NCBI GenBank assembly: GCA_902526005.1
Contig: CABZIW010000003.1
Coordinates: 1-64,000, forward strand
Direction of reading: 5' to 3'
DNA length: 64,000 bases
Source of the DNA: an uncultured Pelagibacteraceae bacterium
GTDB taxonomy: Bacteria > Pseudomonadota > Alphaproteobacteria > Pelagibacterales > AG-422-B15
The translations under genes were made by a program, and so were the position numbers. Positions 57,408-64,000 of this stretch are shown here, piece by piece. How positions within the stretch are numbered: the first letter of the stretch is position 1; each line of letters begins with the position of its first letter. The notes under the pieces are model-generated. The model worked only from the letters and a program-made list of their open reading frames with translations. It did not search any database and had not been told where the DNA came from.

Positions 57408-59066
57408 ATGCTTATAAGAACAATTATATTTTTACTAATATTTAACATCGCAAGCATTAATCTTCATGCAGCACAATTTATTCCGCCTCAGGTGGGCGAT
57501 TACTTGGTTGCAAAAATTTCTAGTGACTCAAATGACTACAGCACAACTAAGAGATATTATCAAAGGCTGCACAGATCGAATCCAAACGATTTACTTGCTT
57601 TAGATAGACTGTTGTTGCTTAGTATCTTGGATGGAGATTTGCTTAGTGCAAATAACTACTCTTTCAAACTTGCAAAAGCAGGCTGTGATAAAAATGTGAA
57701 TTCATGTTGTATGAATAATCAATCACCACAAGGTCATCTTGTTAATGGGATTTCTTACTTAAACTCTTATAAGCCAGGTTTTGCTGATCAAAGTTTTGCA
57801 AGTATTTGGAGAGGGAATTTATCTGATAGCACGTTTGTAAGACTGCTTAGAGCTTGGGTATGGGCCGATAGCAACACAATAGATAAAAGTATGGCGCTAA
57901 TCGATTTAATTTCCACAGGCGAACATCAACACCTAACACTTGTGCATAAAGCACTAATTTATGACTATGCTGATGAGATTGAATTAGCGGAGGTTTTTTA
58001 TGACCAATCTTTATCAGTACAAAGAGATTTATACGTTTTACGTCTATATTATAATTTTCTACATCGAAATAATTTGACTGAGAAGAAAGATGCTTTTGCA
58101 GATGAGTTTTTGTCTTCATATGATGAAGAATTTCAAAATAAATTTTTAACTTCAAATAAAAATAGGATTATTCACAACCCTCTTCAAGGAATAGGAGTGG
58201 TTTTATTTAATTCACAGCTTTTGATTGAGGATTTAAATGAAGAACTCGCACATATGTTATATCAACTAGCAATTGACACCTCTCCTAATTTACATGAGAT
58301 CAAGTATATATTTGCCTCTTTTCTTAATCAGTTGGAAAATCATGATAAAGCAAGAGAGGTGCTGAGTTATATTCCAAAGAAGCATTATCTCGGTAATTTT
58401 GCCGCAATTCAAATTTCAGATGCATATAGCTACGAGGGCAACAATGAAAAAGCAATTCAAAATTTAAATACCTATGTGGAGGTTGATGATAGCTTTGAAG
58501 CTTACCTTTCACTAGGAAATTATCACCGCTATGAGAAGAATTGGTCTGATGCAATTGATAACTATGATCATGCATTAAAGCTTGGTAAAAAATTTGATAA
58601 AGAAAACATTTGGGAAGTTTACTTTAATATTGGAATTGTTTATGAACGTTCTAAAAATTGGAAGTTAGCTGAAAAGAATTTAAAAAGATCATTGAAACTA
58701 TCTGAATATCAAGCAGATGTTCTCAATTATCTAGGATATTCTTATATCGATATGGATCAAAATATATCCGAGGCTAAAGTTATGATAGAACAAGCAATGG
58801 AATTGAAACCAAACGATCCATACATAGTTGATAGCCTTGCATGGTATTATTTTAAAGTTGGTAAGTATAATGAAGCTCTATCTTTGTTGGAGTTTTCTTT
58901 AGATATGATGCCATACGATCCAACTGTAAATGATCATTATGGTGATGTGCTCTGGAAGCTGGGAAATGAACTTGAAGCACGTTTTTATTGGCAGAAAGCC
59001 ATAGATTTAGATCAGGAAAATATATTTGAGGACAAAGTTAAAATCAAACTACTTAAAGGAATTTAA
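57408..59066 (+). CDS. Periplasmic or membrane-attached TPR protein
   Basis: 552 aa from the ATG at 57408; a longer frame inside the ETF gene is a shadow. A signal peptide (IRTIIFLLIFNIASINLHAA) is followed by helical repeats. C-terminal TPR units are easy to see, for example YLGYSYIDMDQNISEAK and SLAWYYFKVGKYNEA, each about 34 residues, from residue 330 onward. The family resembles the alphaproteobacterial TPR proteins that precede ispE. The role is probably a scaffold for envelope protein complexes. The stop is 5 bp before ispE. Confidence 0.78.
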   Translation: MLIRTIIFLLIFNIASINLHAAQFIPPQVGDYLVAKISSDSNDYSTTKRYYQRLHRSNPNDLLALDRLLLLSILDGDLLSANNYSFKLAKAGCDKNVNSCCMNNQSPQGHLVNGISYLNSYKPGFADQSFASIWRGNLSDSTFVRLLRAWVWADSNTIDKSMALIDLISTGEHQHLTLVHKALIYDYADEIELAEVFYDQSLSVQRDLYVLRLYYNFLHRNNLTEKKDAFADEFLSSYDEEFQNKFLTSNKNRIIHNPLQGIGVVLFNSQLLIEDLNEELAHMLYQLAIDTSPNLHEIKYIFASFLNQLENHDKAREVLSYIPKKHYLGNFAAIQISDAYSYEGNNEKAIQNLNTYVEVDDSFEAYLSLGNYHRYEKNWSDAIDNYDHALKLGKKFDKENIWEVYFNIGIVYERSKNWKLAEKNLKRSLKLSEYQADVLNYLGYSYIDMDQNISEAKVMIEQAMELKPNDPYIVDSLAWYYFKVGKYNEALSLLEFSLDMMPYDPTVNDHYGDVLWKLGNELEARFYWQKAIDLDQENIFEDKVKIKLLKGI

Positions 59067-59071
59067 GTACG

Positions 59072-59905
59072 TTGTTAAATACCATAAAATCCTACGCAAA
59101 AATAAATCTTTTCTTAAATGTAGTAGACAAACTTGATACTGGTTTTCACGAATTAAACTCAGTGTTATCAAGGATCGATCTTTATGATGAGATAAGAATA
59201 AAAGATGAAAGCTCATTTAGTATCTCATATAATGGCCCTTTTGGAGACCAAGTGGGATCCAATGATCATATTTCTAAATTATTTAATTATTTAATTGATA
59301 AGAATTATTTAAAGCAGAAATCATTTGCTATTCATGTTGTAAAAAATATACCAGTGGGATCGGGTTTAGGTGGCGGTTCATCGAATGTCGCAGAAATAAT
59401 TAAATATTTAATAAGATCCAATTTGTTAGATAATTCAAGCTCAACTGAAATTGCAAGAGATCTTGGGTCAGACATTGAATTTTTTATTGATGAGGGATCT
59501 GCACTTATTTCTGGAAAAGGGAATGTTGATCAAAGGTTAAAAATCAATTCGGATAAGCATTTTCTAATTGTATTTCCAAATGTTCAAAATAGTACTAAGG
59601 ATATTTTTAATAAACATTCTAATTTAAGTGGAGAAAAATTCTCATACAATAAAGATACTAACTTAGATGGAATTCTAAAAGGTACATCAAATGAATTGGA
59701 AAAAACGGCACTTCTTGCTAATCAAGAAATGAAAAAAATAAGAGAATATTTAGATAATGATATAAATTGTAAGTATGAACGAATGACAGGAAGTGGCTCT
59801 GCATATTTTACTGTTTATGAAGATAAACAAAAGGCGGAGGAAGCAATACAGAGGATATCTGAAGAACACCCCAATTGGTGGACATATTTAACGAGGTTAA
59901 TATAA
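59072..59905 (+). CDS. ispE: 4-diphosphocytidyl-2-C-methyl-D-erythritol kinase
   Basis: 277 aa GHMP kinase from a TTG start at 59072. SYAKINLFLNV is the N-terminal motif, the ATP loop is IPVGSGLGGGSSNVAE, and the C-terminal loop is RMTGSGSAYFTVY. It phosphorylates CDP-methylerythritol in the non-mevalonate isoprenoid pathway that feeds ispA and ispB. It follows the TPR gene by 5 bp and precedes tRNA-Gln. Confidence 0.94.
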   Translation: MLNTIKSYAKINLFLNVVDKLDTGFHELNSVLSRIDLYDEIRIKDESSFSISYNGPFGDQVGSNDHISKLFNYLIDKNYLKQKSFAIHVVKNIPVGSGLGGGSSNVAEIIKYLIRSNLLDNSSSTEIARDLGSDIEFFIDEGSALISGKGNVDQRLKINSDKHFLIVFPNVQNSTKDIFNKHSNLSGEKFSYNKDTNLDGILKGTSNELEKTALLANQEMKKIREYLDNDINCKYERMTGSGSAYFTVYEDKQKAEEAIQRISEEHPNWWTYLTRLI

Positions 59906-59948
59906 AGATTGCAAAATCTTTTTCTTAAATTAAATAATTATATAGCGT

Positions 59949-60023
59949 TGGGGCGTGGCCAAGCGGTAAGGCACCGCTTTTTGGTAGCGGCATTCGGAGG
60001 TTCGAATCCTCCCGCCCCAGCCA
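59949..60023 (+). tRNA. tRNA-Gln (anticodon TTG)
   Basis: 75 nt with encoded CCA and discriminator G. The acceptor stem TGGGGCG pairs with CGCCCCA, including the U1-A72 pair typical of glutamine tRNAs. The anticodon arm is CCGCT/AGCGG with loop TTTTGGT, so anticodon TTG reads CAA and CAG. The T arm contains GTTCGAATCC. MnmA, encoded at 25202-26296, should thiolate its U34. Confidence 0.96.
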
Positions 60024-60038
60024 ATTAGGATCAAAAAT

Positions 60039-60590
60039 ATGAGTAATTTTTTAAGTAAGTATAAATCAGTATATGATGTCTTTTTAGATAACTGGGGCTA
60101 TCAGAAACATTATGTGGCTTATTTAGAGTCTCTAATGAGACAAGAAACACTATTACCAACACATATTAAAGAGATGATATTCGCCTATGTCTCAGGATTA
60201 AACGGCTGTGGGTACTGCAAGAATATTCATGTTGAAATATCAAAGAAAATTCTAAGAGACAAGAATGACCTAGATTTTATGAATGATATTGAACAATCAC
60301 AAATAGAAGCTAAGTATAAGCCAATTCTAAAATTATCTCACAAAGTAAATGAAGACATTCGCTCAATTAATGAAGAAGATGTAGCTGCTATATTAGAATA
60401 TGGCTTTGATGAAAAAGTTATATCCGAAATTATCTCCATTTGTTCTGCTGCACAATTTATGAATACCACAGTTGTTGCTCATCAAATAAAGCCTCTTGAT
60501 CAAGTTCAAAATGTTGCATCAGCGAAAATGATGATTGAGAAAGGTTACGATGGGCTTGCTGAATTTATGTTAAGAAGACGTAATAAATAA
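60039..60590 (+). CDS. AhpD-like/carboxymuconolactone decarboxylase-family protein
   Basis: 183 aa all-helical protein. The AhpD motif is visible as the glutamate in KEMIFAYVSGLNGCGYCKNIH and the CxxC-H (CGYCKNIH). This matches the peroxidase-related alkylhydroperoxidase group (PA2844/TIGR01926-like). The redox pair suggests a role in thiol-based peroxide removal. It begins 15 bp after tRNA-Gln, with an AGGA ribosome site between, and ends 1 bp before the convergent crcB. Confidence 0.85.
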   Translation: MSNFLSKYKSVYDVFLDNWGYQKHYVAYLESLMRQETLLPTHIKEMIFAYVSGLNGCGYCKNIHVEISKKILRDKNDLDFMNDIEQSQIEAKYKPILKLSHKVNEDIRSINEEDVAAILEYGFDEKVISEIISICSAAQFMNTTVVAHQIKPLDQVQNVASAKMMIEKGYDGLAEFMLRRRNK

Positions 60591-60591
60591 T

Positions 60592-60966
60592 TTAAAGAAA
60601 TTTGAATAAACTTAGCCCAAGATAAAAAGCTATAACTGTAAATGTGAATGTCACAAACAGATATAAAAACGAGGCTAAAATTTCTCCGTTGCTGAATAAT
60701 TGATAAAAATCCAAATTAAAAGTTGAAAAGGTCGTGAAACCTCCAAGGAAACCAATAGTTAAAAACATTTTTATATTTTGAGATATATTAACTTTATCTG
60801 CAAAATAACTAACGACTAATCCCATCAAAAATGCCCCAAGAACATTGACAACTATTGTTCCAAATGGAAATGAACTTAAAAATAATCGATCAGTCTGTTC
60901 ACTTATAAGAAAACGCAATAAAGCTCCGACGCCTCCACCTAAAAAAATGGATAACAAAATACTCAT
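60592..60966 (-). CDS. crcB: Fluoride ion channel CrcB/Fluc
   Basis: 124 aa with four helices. GGGVGALLRFLI, GTIVVNVLGAFLMG and GFLGGFTTFSTF (phenylalanine box and central Na+ site) are diagnostic. It forms a dual-topology dimer that exports fluoride. It shares one base with the EEP gene upstream. No fluoride riboswitch is visible. Confidence 0.95.
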   Translation of the reverse strand: MSILLSIFLGGGVGALLRFLISEQTDRLFLSSFPFGTIVVNVLGAFLMGLVVSYFADKVNISQNIKMFLTIGFLGGFTTFSTFNLDFYQLFSNGEILASFLYLFVTFTFTVIAFYLGLSLFKFL

Positions 60967-61808
60967 CAGTTTATACCGACCAAATGAGCCAGTAATCCAA
61001 AGTGATCACTTGGAAAAAATTTATTTTTTTCTGTGCCGACAAGGTTACACTCAATTGGATGACCCAGACCATTAGGTCCAGGTTTACCTAAAAATATATA
61101 ATCAATTCGTCGATTATATTCTAAAGTTTTTTTTGCCCAATCATTGCTGTTTGACCAAGTGTAACCAGGATCATTTCTATTTGTTAATTTCCATACATCT
61201 CTTAAAACGATATCGTTTACTGGCTTAGTTAAACCAGTAATCTTTCTAATTTCATCACTTTCTGGATCCGCATTGAAATCTCCACACAAAATTATAGGGA
61301 ATTTTGATTGTTCTAATTTACTAATGTATTCTATTATTTGATTTACTTGATCTTCTCTTACTTGCTGATGTTCATATTTATAATTAAGGTGAGTGCAAAT
61401 AACGTTTATCGTCTCACTTTTATATTTTAATGAGAGATGAAGCAAAAATCTTTTTTCATCTTTCTCTGCTTCAGTCTCAAACATTACAGTATGGTGAGAA
61501 TTGATTGGGAATTTAGTAATGATTGCATTTCCAAACGCAACACCATCAAATTCAAATGATTTTTCAAAGATATAGTTATATCCAAGTTGATCTGCGATTA
61601 TTTTAGCCTGACTTTCATCAGTTTCTTCCCACACTTCTTGTAGACACAAAATATCTGGACAAGAATTATTGATTTCAGAAATGATTAGATTTTCTCGTTG
61701 CTTATAGTTTTCAAATTTCCACCATACGTTCCAGGTTAAAAGCTTAATTATCTCAGTGTTTAAATTAATTGAACTTGCATCTGGATCAGGAAATGATTTA
61801 TCACTCAT
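60966..61808 (-). CDS. Endonuclease/exonuclease/phosphatase-family hydrolase
   Basis: 280 aa. The EEP fold is marked by LLTWNVWW (Asn), LCLQEVW (Glu metal ligand), THLNYKYEHQQVR, CGDFNADPES (Asp, Asn) and SDHFGLLA (terminal Asp-His). Substrates of the family range from DNA to phospholipids and inositol phosphates. No signal peptide is visible, so it is probably cytoplasmic. It lies 2 bp after the MaoC gene and overlaps crcB by one base. Confidence 0.85.
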   Translation of the reverse strand: MSDKSFPDPDASSINLNTEIIKLLTWNVWWKFENYKQRENLIISEINNSCPDILCLQEVWEETDESQAKIIADQLGYNYIFEKSFEFDGVAFGNAIITKFPINSHHTVMFETEAEKDEKRFLLHLSLKYKSETINVICTHLNYKYEHQQVREDQVNQIIEYISKLEQSKFPIILCGDFNADPESDEIRKITGLTKPVNDIVLRDVWKLTNRNDPGYTWSNSNDWAKKTLEYNRRIDYIFLGKPGPNGLGHPIECNLVGTEKNKFFPSDHFGLLAHLVGIN

Positions 61809-61810
61809 TT

Positions 61811-62266
61811 TTAAGGAAATGCTACCATGATTTGTTCTGCAACATACGCTGGTTTGTCTTGTCCTTCAATTTCGAGAGTAGCCTCACTGATTACCTGCGT
61901 TCCGCCGTTATCCAATTTGTTTACCTCTTTAATTTTTATTCCCATTCTCACACGGGAATTAACTGGAACCATATTAATAAATCTTACTTTATTTAAGCCA
62001 TAATTAATCATCATTTTGGCCCCTGTAACTGTCCAGATTTTACCAGCCAACGGTACTGATAGAGAAAGGCTTAAGAAACCATGTGCAATTGTGCTTTTAG
62101 TAGGAAGTTCTTTTTGGGCTTTTTCTTCATTAACATGAATCCACTGATGATCATCAGTTGCATCTGCGAATAAATTTATTCTATTTTGATCAATTGACAT
62201 CCAATCTGAATGTCCCATATCTTTACCTTTATAATTTTCTAAATCCTTTACATCCACACTTTGCAT
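61811..62266 (-). CDS. MaoC-family dehydratase (R-specific enoyl-CoA hydratase-like)
   Basis: 151 aa single hot-dog domain. FADATDDHQWIHVNEEKA carries the catalytic Asp-His pair, and TIAHGFLSLSLSVPL the second conserved histidine. It hydrates enoyl-CoA in fatty-acid or PHA metabolism. A very good ribosome site GGAGG lies 7 nt before the ATG. It heads a three-gene leftward set with the EEP and crcB genes. Confidence 0.9.
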   Translation of the reverse strand: MQSVDVKDLENYKGKDMGHSDWMSIDQNRINLFADATDDHQWIHVNEEKAQKELPTKSTIAHGFLSLSLSVPLAGKIWTVTGAKMMINYGLNKVRFINMVPVNSRVRMGIKIKEVNKLDNGGTQVISEATLEIEGQDKPAYVAEQIMVAFP

Positions 62267-62382
62267 AGTATACCTCCAAAATTATTAATTTTATCTTGAG
62301 AATATTATCTAATTAAAAAGATTATTGAAGTTTTATAATGAAAAATATTGATAAATCCATTAATTATAAATTCAAGTGAAGC

Positions 62383-62964
62383 ATGAACGATAATCCAGTA
62401 AATTTAAAAGGACTAGAAACAATTTATAGTTTCAGCAAAAAAAATAAGCAATCACTGCCGCCTGTAGAAGAATGGAACCCTCCATTTTGTGGTGATATTG
62501 ACATGAAGATTTTACGAAATGGAAAATGGTTTTACATGGGCTCTGAAATAAAAAGACCTGCGATGGTTAAACTTTTCTCAAGCATATTAAGATTAGATGA
62601 AGATGCATGCTACTACTTAGTTACACCCGTTGAGAAAGTTAGAATTCAGGTTGAAGATGCACCGTTTGTTGCTGTGTCCCTTAATAAAGTTGAGATAAGT
62701 AGTAAAACTGGTTATTTATTTAAAACAAATCTCAATGAAGAAATTCTTCTCTCTAAAGAGAATCCATTAACAATTAAAATTGGAGAAAATTCAGAACCGT
62801 CACCTTATATCCTGATCAGAAAAAATCTCCATGCACTTTTATCTAGATCAGTTTTTTATGAATTAGTGGATCTTGCAGAGGAGAAGATAGTTGATGATAA
62901 AAAATGCTTAGTTATAGAAAGTATGGGTGAATGTTTCAACATTCATGAAGTTGAAAAAGAATGA
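62383..62964 (+). CDS. DUF1285 protein
   Basis: 193 aa. The N-terminal WNPPFCGDIDMKILRNGKWFYMGSEI, cited for its NPPFCGDIDM and GKWFYMGSEI cores, is the DUF1285 signature, followed by ACYYLVTPVEKVRIQVED. The family has a small beta-rich fold of unknown function. It overlaps the next (NUDIX) gene by 4 bp (ATGA), and with the CCA-adding enzyme gene it forms a block often seen in alphaproteobacteria. Confidence 0.85.
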   Translation: MNDNPVNLKGLETIYSFSKKNKQSLPPVEEWNPPFCGDIDMKILRNGKWFYMGSEIKRPAMVKLFSSILRLDEDACYYLVTPVEKVRIQVEDAPFVAVSLNKVEISSKTGYLFKTNLNEEILLSKENPLTIKIGENSEPSPYILIRKNLHALLSRSVFYELVDLAEEKIVDDKKCLVIESMGECFNIHEVEKE

Positions 62965-63599
62965 TGCCTTTAGATAAATTGAGGCGTTTATTTGATGGTC
63001 CAGAGAAGATATCTCATGAGTATTTTGAAATACTTACGAATGATTTTTTAACAAGACATCATCACCCTCTAGCAGAAGTTGAAAAAGATAAAGCTAAACT
63101 AAATCCATCAGCTGTACTTGTACCAATATGTTACTCAAATAATGAAGTAAAAATATTATTAACTAAAAGACTGGATAATTTAAAAGATCATGCAGGACAA
63201 ATTAGTTTTCCTGGAGGTAAAATTGAAAAAAATGATATGTCTCCAATAGAAACTGCTTTACGAGAGGCTAACGAAGAAGTTGGTTTAAGGTCTGATGATG
63301 TAAATGTGTTAGGAAATCTTGATGTATATATAACTGGCACAGGATTTAGGATCATGCCAATTGTATCTATAGTATCTGATTACTCCTATTTAAAGGCAAA
63401 TCAAAATGAAGTGGATGAAATATTTTTTCTCCCCTTAGAATTCTTAATGGACTCAAACAATCATAAGAAAGAAAGTGCCACATATGAGGTAAACAATAAA
63501 AAATATGAATATGACTATTACGTTTTACCTTATAAAGATTACAATATCTGGGGAGCAACTGCTGGAATGTTGATTAATCTTTATCAAATTCTAAAATAA
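62961..63599 (+). CDS. NUDIX hydrolase, CoA pyrophosphatase-like (NudL)
   Basis: 212 aa. The NUDIX box is GGKIEKNDMSPIETALREANEEVGL, cited as its GGKIE and REANEEVGL cores; it is preceded by LKDHAGQISFPGG, the NudL-specific block. The family hydrolyses CoA or its derivatives, or other nucleoside diphosphates. It overlaps the DUF1285 gene, and lies 17 bp before the CCA-adding enzyme gene. Confidence 0.88.
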   Translation: MMPLDKLRRLFDGPEKISHEYFEILTNDFLTRHHHPLAEVEKDKAKLNPSAVLVPICYSNNEVKILLTKRLDNLKDHAGQISFPGGKIEKNDMSPIETALREANEEVGLRSDDVNVLGNLDVYITGTGFRIMPIVSIVSDYSYLKANQNEVDEIFFLPLEFLMDSNNHKKESATYEVNNKKYEYDYYVLPYKDYNIWGATAGMLINLYQILK

Positions 63600-63616
63600 T
63601 ATAAATAATCTGTCTT

Positions 63617-64000
63617 ATGAGTAGATTTTCATCAATCCTAGAACAAAACGATGTTGCGCAAGTTTTTGATCTTTTTGAAACCTATCAAAAAAACAGTATT
63701 TATGTTGTAGGGGGCTCTATCAGAGACGCACTTTTAAATAGGGAAATCACAGATATTGATTTTGCTACTTCTTTGAAACCAAAGACTATTACCGAAATAC
63801 TCAATAAAGAAAATATTAAATTTATTGATGTAGGAATAGATCATGGAACGGTTACAGCAATAATTAATGAAAGAAAGTTTGAAATTACAACTTTTAGAAA
63901 CGATATTTTTACTGATGGAAGACATGCTCAAGTCTCATTCTCAAATAGTTTAGAGGAAGATGCTTTAAGGAGAGATTTTACCATAAATGCAATGTATTTA
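63617..64000 (+). CDS. CCA tRNA nucleotidyltransferase/poly(A) polymerase (N-terminus only, cut by window edge)
   Basis: The first 128 codons are visible; the gene runs off the right edge. The nucleotidyltransferase motif YVVGGSIRDALLNREITDIDFAT, cited for GGSIRD and the DIDFA catalytic aspartates, is followed by DHGTVTAII, EITTFRND and LEEDALRRDFTINAMYL (RRDFTINAM motif). It repairs or adds the 3' CCA of tRNAs; several tRNA genes here already encode CCA. It starts 17 bp after the NUDIX gene. Confidence 0.92.
   Translation, partial: MSRFSSILEQNDVAQVFDLFETYQKNSIYVVGGSIRDALLNREITDIDFATSLKPKTITEILNKENIKFIDVGIDHGTVTAIINERKFEITTFRNDIFTDGRHAQVSFSNSLEEDALRRDFTINAMYL

Noticed and set aside
60800..61100. 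Fluoride riboswitch for crcB
   Set aside because: The region upstream of crcB is the coding sequence of the EEP gene; no riboswitch-like conserved element or hairpin was seen.
62338..62379. 13-codon ATG frame between the MaoC and DUF1285 genes
   Set aside because: No ribosome site, no recognisable peptide features, and such short frames are common by chance.

Overview
The window is a gene-dense, AT-rich stretch of a bacterial chromosome. I read it as a streamlined marine alphaproteobacterium, perhaps SAR11-like or from a neighbouring AT-rich clade such as HIMB59/AEGEAN-169. The alphaproteobacterial markers are a CcrM-type GANTC methyltransferase, an Fo ATP synthase operon with separate b and b' subunits, the tldD/ctaC-ctaD-ctaB-coxF-ctaG-ctaE-surf1-thrC order, the thrB-rnhA pair, and the DUF721-dsbA-smc block facing mutY. 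Intergenic gaps are tiny, many genes overlap, and several convergent pairs share interleaved stop codons. Taxonomy below class level is inference.

Layout. (1) 1-8322: two divergent operons for quaternary-amine or osmolyte catabolism. The leftward one encodes a BKACE enzyme, L-carnitine dehydrogenase, a gamma-butyrobetaine hydroxylase-like oxygenase and the start of a DddP-like DMSP lyase. The rightward one encodes an aldehyde dehydrogenase, acetoacetyl-CoA synthetase, a second gamma-butyrobetaine hydroxylase-like oxygenase and an HD-domain protein. They share a 67-bp promoter region with a perfect 14-bp palindrome. (2) 8319-11112: a ketoacyl synthase III-like gene, a tiny lipoprotein with its own terminator, and small accessory genes (GIY-YIG, cupin, 2OG oxygenase) around tRNA-Arg. 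(3) 11109-26296: housekeeping genes, namely tsaC-like, HDAC-like, xseB, ispA, aroC, ispB, an S49 peptidase, a dimer-type glycyl-tRNA synthetase, nadABC, tRNA-Leu, a glycosyltransferase, a dihydroorotase, cysQ and mnmA. (4) 26324-27164: a tRNA(CAT) gene whose 3' half is repeated 764 bp downstream, bracketing a single methyltransferase gene. This looks like a one-gene tRNA-targeted mobile element. (5) 27184-34910: a glycosyltransferase, a thioredoxin-fold protein, then a four-gene operon (gamma-carbonic anhydrase-like, GMC oxidoreductase, penicillin-acylase family, acyl-CoA ligase).

(6) 34907-44534: tldD, then the aa3-type cytochrome c oxidase operon with its assembly factors, threonine synthase, an acetyltransferase and a peroxiredoxin. 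(7) 44536-52113: rnhA, thrB, the ATP synthase Fo operon and an unusually short SMC fused by overlap to atpI, then dsbA-like and DUF721 genes. (8) 52135-64000: mutY, ccrM (with three GANTC sites in its promoter), rnhB, a uracil-DNA glycosylase, ETF-ubiquinone oxidoreductase, a TPR protein, ispE, tRNA-Gln, an AhpD-like protein, a fluoride channel, an EEP-family hydrolase, a MaoC hydratase, DUF1285, NUDIX and the start of a CCA-adding enzyme.

How it fits together. In the first locus BKACE would turn 3-dehydrocarnitine plus acetyl-CoA into betainyl-CoA and acetoacetate, and the neighbouring acetoacetyl-CoA synthetase would recover the acetoacetate. The oxygenase plus HD-protein pair resembles the PhnY/PhnZ and TmpA/TmpB phosphonate pairs, and could be a second route to glycine betaine. 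The rest is core metabolism of an aerobic heterotroph: respiration, ATP synthesis, NAD, isoprenoids, pyrimidines and DNA repair. No CRISPR array, rRNA operon, insertion sequence or integrase gene was seen, and no gene-free stretch exceeds 300 bases.
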